From: Daphnia carinata
Taxonomy: Eukaryota; Arthropoda; Branchiopoda; Diplostraca; Daphniidae
Length of the DNA stretch: 64,000 nt
Direction: 5' to 3'
Assembly (NCBI RefSeq): GCF_022539665.2
Contig: NC_081340.1
Coordinates: forward strand, 1,922,001-1,986,000
Part shown: positions 58,690 to 64,000 of the stretch, in pieces
Layout: every line of letters starts with the position of its first letter
How positions within the stretch are numbered: position 1 is the first letter of the stretch
Made by a program: the position numbers and the translations under genes
The notes under the pieces: generated by a model
Database searches by the model: none
What the model was told of the DNA's origin: nothing
The model's input: the letters and a program-made list of their open reading frames with translations, nothing else

Positions 58690-59030
58690 TTTCCCCTTGA
58701 CTCATAATAAGCCCGTAGGGGGTCATGCCCCTACTGTACGGTATATATAAAAATAACATATACCGAGGTTTGGAGGGCTCTGGCCGGAAAGGGGACGTGG
58801 GGGTCCGCTTACCGATGATGTGTTCACGGAGGGCGACGTGGCTACCCACAAATCCGAACTAAAGGTTAATCGCTCCTGTAAAAATGTTCCATTTCTTCGG
58901 CTCTTCTTCCGGCTTCTCTTAGCCAATCACCGGGTAATCTCCCCGGTGGGTCAACAAGGCAGTGTCTCCCCCTGCCTGGGTTGACGGCAACTTTTGAAAG
59001 GGCTATAGTGCCTTTTTAAAGTTGCAAAAA
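58690..59030. other. GC-rich hairpin cluster, left arm
   Basis: This island is richer in GC than its surroundings. Three hairpins stand almost end to end: CACCGGG/CCCGGTG at 58928-58948, GTCAAC/GTTGAC extended by AGGCAG/CTGCCT at 58950-58985, and a long stem GCAACTTT/AAAGTTGC at 58987-59025. On the minus strand a U-rich AATAATTTTTG directly precedes these stems, as an Sm-type site would in a small nuclear RNA. I cannot match it to a known RNA family. Confidence 0.5.
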
Positions 59031-59340
59031 TTATTCTAATGTGCAGAGAACTGTCAATAAAAATTTTTTTTATAACATATTTTTAGCAAAATTTGTTTCT
59101 TTCATTGTCTGTGTTCATACATTACATTTATCAACTTTTTTTTATTAAGCTTGCTCAATTCACCTTTGTTGTTTATACCACGTTTGATGGTAAGCATTGT
59201 TTCCATTGGTTTATCATTTATCTGTAAGTATGCAATTATTATTTATTATACCTTTTGAATTCTTCAACTTAGATTCAAGGAACAATGTGTAATACCTGGA
59301 TATTATCTGAAGTAATTTTGTATTTGTATTTTGTTTCGCT

Positions 59341-59412
59341 CGTATGGGAACCGATCCTCAGACATTCAGCGTGTAACGCCGGTGCTCTAACATTGAGCCA
59401 CGAGATATATCT
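59341..59412 (-). repeat. tRNA-like sequence (Val TAC-like), probably a pseudogene or SINE head
   Basis: On the minus strand GTGGCTCAATGTTAGAGC resembles a D-arm with an A box. An anticodon-like stem CGGC/GCTG encloses GTTACAC with T33 and a TAC anticodon. A weak T-arm GGATCGGTTCCC follows. The acceptor stem is not convincing, so it is not called as a functional tRNA. Confidence 0.4.
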
Positions 59413-59504
59413 GAATATTTTTTTATCGCATATCATATGTTATCGTCTAGGATGTTTATGCAGTCTTTCACAACTATATGTTTATCTTTCTATTGCTTTA
59501 ACAA

Positions 59505-59576
59505 GGTCCATAGCTCTGTGGTAGAGCCTATAACTGTGATACCTGTTACCCTGGGTTCAAACCTCAGTAGATGTAT
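59505..59576 (+). repeat. tRNA-like sequence, probable tRNA-derived element
   Basis: AGCTCTGTGGTAGAGC is a good D-arm and A box, and CTGGGTTCAAACCTCAG a good T-arm and B box. The anticodon and acceptor stems are poor. This pattern is typical of the 5' part of tRNA-derived SINEs. Confidence 0.5.
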
Positions 59577-59693
59577 AAAAATGAAGCAGAATAAAAGTAG
59601 AAAAGAGTATTGCAGAATTGCATTCCATTTTCATACTAAGTGTAAATGCAGGTCTGCAAGTCTGCAAGTGACTAGAAAAAAGCGAACTTACCA

Positions 59694-59764
59694 TCATATA
59701 ATTCACGGCTCATTGGTAGAGCATAGGCGCGACATGCCTAACATCCAGGGTTCAATCCCTGGAT
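59694..59764 (+). repeat. tRNA-like sequence at the inner edge of the right arm
   Basis: GGCTCATTGGTAGAGC gives a D-arm with an A box. TAGGC/GCCTA forms an anticodon-like stem around GCGACAT, which lacks T33. CCAGGGTTCAATCCCTGG forms a perfect T-arm-like hairpin. The acceptor stem does not pair. Probably a tRNA-derived repeat. Confidence 0.5.
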
Positions 59765-62700
59765 AATAATTAAATGCTTACAGATAAACGGTAAACCAAT
59801 GGAAACAATGCTTACCATCAAACGTGGTATAAACAACAAAGGTGAATTGAGCAAGCTTAATAAAAAAAAAGTTGATAAATGTAATGTATGAACACAGACA
59901 ATGAAAGAAACAAATTTTGCTAAAAATATGTTATAAAAAAAATTTTTATTGACAGTTCTCTGCACATTAGAATAATTTTTGCAACTTTAAAAAGGCACTA
60001 TAGCCCTTTCAAAAGTTGCCGTCAACCCAGGCAGGGGGAGACACTGCCTTGTTGACCCACCGGGGAGATTACCCGGTGATTGGCTAAGAGAAGCCGGAAG
60101 AAGAGCCGAAGAAATGGAACATTTTTACAGGAGCGATTAACCTTTAGTTCGGATTTGTGGGTAGCCACGTCGCCCTCCGTGAACACATCATCGGACTAAG
60201 CGGACCCCCACGTCCCCTTTCCGGCCAGAGCCCTCCAAACCTCGGTATATGTTATTTTTATATATACCGTACAGTAGGGGCATGACCCCCTACGGGCTTA
60301 TTATGAGTCAAGGGGAAACGGGGCTACAGAAAGAAGGGAGCCCAGATATACACTTCAATTTTTTAAATATTAAATACCGTATGAGGTATGTGCAGTAATT
60401 ATAGAAATTCCATGTCGTCCAACAATCATTATAATTTATTCGTTGTTTTCCTAATAAGGAATCTTTTTAGTCACAGCACTAATCTGAATCTACATAAAGA
60501 AAAAGAAAACATTGTTAAGAATAAAAATTCTTACTCATGTGACTTACATGACTCGTTTTCGTTGTTCGGCAGAGTTCCATAAAACTTCTGGTAGAAGCTT
60601 CTGAAGTCGACCCCAAGCGTTATAAAGGGATGTTCTCCATAATTGTATCAGAATCTTGTTATATGATCATACGGATCTTCATCGACATTAATAGACGCTT
60701 CTTTGATAGATCTGGAGCTCTTCAAAAACTACAGGGCGATCTGTTGCTTCCATGTAGGTGGGTCCAAACCTTCGTCTTCATAAACAAACTGAATGTAGAA
60801 TTTCTTACAGTTTAATCTTACTGAAAGTAAAGATCTGAAAATGGCTTTACAAATCGTCGTCGCATGTACCTTTGAAAATATGCTGTAAAGATAATGGTAA
60901 TGTGGAGCGGCAGTCTTTACGGCAGTATACACCAAACCTTCAAATCCACTCATTGTATGGAAAAAGAATCCTGTGTGGTCATCAATCGAGAACAGCGAGT
61001 GTTAGATAAAATTCCTTGGCAGAGGGTATTTTGAAATTGCGCTTAAAGTGGGGTTAACTGCAACATTCAAAACTATTAGACGCTCGTTCGCCATTCCAAG
61101 CCTGCTAGGCTACCACAAGTAATCGTTTGTGATATATCAATGGAAGCTCCTCTGGACCCGTTTTTAGGCACGACGGCTATTACTTGGATCCAGTTTTTTT
61201 TTCTTCAAACCTATCAGGGCTAATCATGAATTCCAAAAAGATTTACTCATGCATCATTAACTTAAGAGAGATATCAATATAACTACACCATACAGTCTAA
61301 CCTTTTAACACTTATGATTAATGATTGTTCTTGATTGCAATCAATCAGGGAGGTTTAGATGACCTATGTTGAGAAGACGAGAATGCACTCACCACATTTG
61401 ACATAATGATTATCCAAAGGTATCTGCTGTTGTTTCAGCAGTGGTTCACCTAATATGAAGGATGAATGATTAAGACAAGAGGACTAAACAAAATCCATGA
61501 AATCGCACCAGTGTAGATGGAGAATTCTCGGTTCATCACGTAGAAGCTATAAGGCAGTTTCTACCAAGCCTGGATCACAAAATCCAACCACTAGTCAATA
61601 AATTTTTTTTCAAATAGAGCAGATAAATGATAATTTTTATGGAATGTTAGTGCAGCATTCACCTGTCATGCATTCCATACTGCAAAGGTCTTAGGGAAGA
61701 ATCCTGGTTGCACAAATTTTGTGCTACAACATAAACGTGGGCTTTGTTGTATTTTCTGATGACTCTCAATCCAAACCTGTTCCTTCTTCACAGTAATGTT
61801 AGTCTATTAGACAATGATGATGAGTGCTGATGATACAGTGCGAAATGATGCGGAACTAGAAACGTAGAGGACTCAAGTGCAGACACTTTCGAAATCCGGA
61901 CGCCATCTTTTGGGAGAAAAATCATGATTATAATAACAGTAATAAATGGAAACATTTTTACAACCAGTCTGGCAAAACAATGTTGATTTTGCAATTGCTT
62001 TGACGTTTAGAAAGAGCACTCTGTCTAACACACTCTTTAACATATTCTGGATTGCTGCCTTGTCTGCATTCTGCCCTTTTGCTTTCAATAATCAAAACAA
62101 TTCTGTAAGAAAGTGACAGCAAGCAATCTATGAAACACAAAAATGGAAATAAAATGCAAGATAGGTTTAACATAAATAAAACAAAACAAATACAAAATAT
62201 TATGTATAGCTACAGTATAATAGTCTAGTACGAATGTGTTGACTTATACAACAAGTCTGGTAAACTGAAAATTTGGTTAACTAAGTACTGCTTTACTGAT
62301 ATATTATTGTCATATTATATTAGTATACTGATGGCTGTAACCATAAAATGATTACTCCCTGAGGTAGTGAATTTTACCACCTCCACATGTGTTATCTACT
62401 ACATTTTTGTAATTCTAAATAACTCTCCAAGCACATTGGAAACTACTTTTTTCCCATCAAGTTCATGTCAACTTCAATTCTTCAAATATCGTATGTTAAA
62501 CAAAACACAAAGCAACCCGAACTTTGCAATAAGTAATTAATGGCGCGGCATGCTGTACATTGTAAGTTTTCGCCAAAAACTTCCGCTTTTACCTTTTTGC
62601 ATTAAACTGGATACTGGTTAACCTAAGGAGAAAAACGGTTATGACAGTATGGCATACTTAGCGATATACTGGGATTCGGCAAAGCATTTCCAATCCGCAA

Positions 62701-64000
62701 GGCAACCATTATTATGGCGACCAAACTATACATAGCCACCAGAGAAAGAACCATTTAACAGTTCAATGCAATACTAAGTAATGAGCAATTCCTCCGCTAG
62801 ATGTCTTACCAATATGGCGGCCTTTACAAACTTAAATCATGAAGTAAGTGCAGTTTAGCTCCACAGACTTGCGTCCGGAGCGAACTGACGAATTGATACT
62901 GAAACAGCGCAATCTAGAATAACAAGCGGCGATCAAGTTCTTCGTAAAAAGGGTTAACACTAACAAATTTCATGTTGAAACGATGCGACGATAATAGTGG
63001 AAATTCTTCAGTGTCATTTAAGAACCCCGTTCATCAATGCTTTGCGCAGAAAGCGTCGCCGACAACCGTACCTATGACAATCTTAATTATTTGAGGACAC
63101 TGACTGACAGTAGAAGAATGCCGTTATACCAGGTTCAATTTGGTTATGATAATAGTTCACTTCAGAAAATTCATAGAACTCCACCAGTTGACCAAATGGA
63201 ATACGTTCCTAGTAATGTCATTGTAAGTAATCGCCGACCACCAATCTTGAAAGGCTCGTGAACCTCGAAAGCGTCCCATAAAAGAATATCGAACAAGTAA
63301 AAAATAATAAGAAGAAGAAAAAAAGGAAGATATGGATAAACCAATACCACTTGATCAATCGGAATAGTACCTCATCTTGCTCTTTCAAAGTCATTAGTAT
63401 TGGTACACTACTTCATAGATTTGCGGGGGATGTTAGGAATTTTTATCGTACTGGACGTCGTCGAAAAAATAAGTGTACTGGCATTGAGAACCGGAAGTAA
63501 CCCCCTGGTAAGAGACAATGGATAAAATCACTCAAATGGTTAACACATGGGGCAATAAATAAACAAACTCAGCAAGCTATTTGTTACTTTCAAACAATTT
63601 CCAGCATAAAACATCTATCCAATTTTCACAACATCTGGCTACTACACAAAAGCTTTACTTTAAAACCTGCAGTCACCTTCATAGCATTCATCAATTACAG
63701 AATTATTTTTAGAATACTATAACGAATGAGCACACTTTTTCGCAAGGTAACAATAAACATTTTAACAGCAAATCTGAAATCAATAAAAACTTCGTTTCAT
63801 TTCACAAAAAATACCTGTTGCACATATGTTCATTTTTGTTTCTGCAATGTAGTCAACATTAGTGTTCCATTGTTATAAGGATAGGCGGTACTCAAAGTCT
63901 CAAAATAAATGTTTTATGGCATTAACCTACAAAAAAAGTTAACAATAGAATGGGCAACATTATAAACCACTCACCAGACAAAACTAAAATTCTTCGAAAC
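59765..64000 (-). repeat. Right arm of the giant inverted repeat, running off the window
   Basis: Near-perfect reverse complement of about 55009-59243. The arm is still matching at the last base of the window, so its true end is not seen. Small differences from the left arm show that it is not a base-for-base copy. Confidence 0.95.
59978..60320. other. GC-rich hairpin cluster, right arm
   Basis: Mirror copy of the cluster at 58690-59030. On the plus strand the order is AATAATTTTTG at about 59971-59981, then the long GCAACTTT stem, the GTCAAC stem and the CACCGGG stem. The stem sequences are unchanged between the arms; the two-base indel falls outside them, near 60195. Confidence 0.5.

Larger units (their letters stand above)
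55009..59243 (+). repeat. Left arm of a giant inverted repeat (palindrome)
   Basis: Read as reverse complement, this arm matches about 59765-64000. Paired positions add up to about 119,006-119,009 throughout. Sampled differences are few: a one-C indel near 55506, two substitutions near 57813-57820, a two-base indel near 58810. Only the innermost 50-60 bases diverge noticeably. The left limit given here is where the window's right edge maps; the arm may extend further left. No intact gene was recognised inside; matching open frames in both arms (for example 55747-55971) are a consequence of the duplication. Confidence 0.95.
59244..59764. other. Unique spacer of the palindrome
   Basis: About 520 bases between the two arms are not inverted copies of each other. 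They carry three tRNA-like sequences, annotated separately. The arm-spacer border is gradual rather than sharp: the arms become divergent over the last 50-60 bases. Confidence 0.8.

Noticed and set aside
59694-59764. Functional tRNA gene in the palindrome spacer
   Set aside because: The acceptor stem does not pair and T33 is missing from the anticodon loop; called tRNA-like only.

Overview
The window is eukaryotic nuclear DNA. Every recognisable gene is split by GT-AG introns, many of them only about 55-110 bases, and the proteins are deep animal families. The compact introns, the gene set and a short arthropod-type TTAGG-like tract suggest a pancrustacean, most likely a water flea of the Daphnia type. 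That identification is an inference. Exons were joined by hand from reading frame, splice signals and family knowledge.

Gene layout, left to right. Positions 1179-3432 (+): secreted adenosine deaminase of the ADGF/ADA2 family. 3617-5633 (-): TTLL1, a tubulin polyglutamylase subunit. 5806-5877 (+): tRNA-Thr(AGT). 6591-11856 (+): AP-3 adaptor delta subunit. 12319-14407 (-): a small secreted single-Ig-domain protein with no recognised orthologue. 15692-16619 (-): TM2D1. 17340-19614 (-): a divergent dystrobrevin/dystrotelin protein with a ZZ zinc finger. 20238-20938 (+): SNX3. 21319-24999 (-): Cullin-5. 28135-44332 (+): procollagen galactosyltransferase (COLGALT), with a 12.7-kb intron that contains an intact five-exon rhodopsin-class GPCR on the opposite strand (30532-33682). 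44949-48181 (-): a cytosolic adenylate kinase. 49956-51696 (-): a second, divergent adenylate-kinase-like protein with a predicted N-myristoylation signal.

The genes do not form a pathway. Several are housekeeping trafficking or proteostasis genes (AP3D, SNX3, CUL5). The two adenylate kinase genes lie next to each other in the same orientation and may be an old tandem pair.

The last 11 kb is different. From about 53.3 kb no gene is recognisable. The stretch holds a diverged direct duplication, a degenerate tandem motif and then a very large palindrome. The left arm is about 55009-59243 and the right arm about 59765-64000, running off the window. The arms are nearly identical apart from a few substitutions and small indels, and they flank a spacer of about 0.5 kb that carries three tRNA-like sequences. 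Each arm contains a GC-rich hairpin cluster. This is the most unusual structure in the window. It may be a real recent inverted duplication or an assembly fold-back joining two haplotypes.
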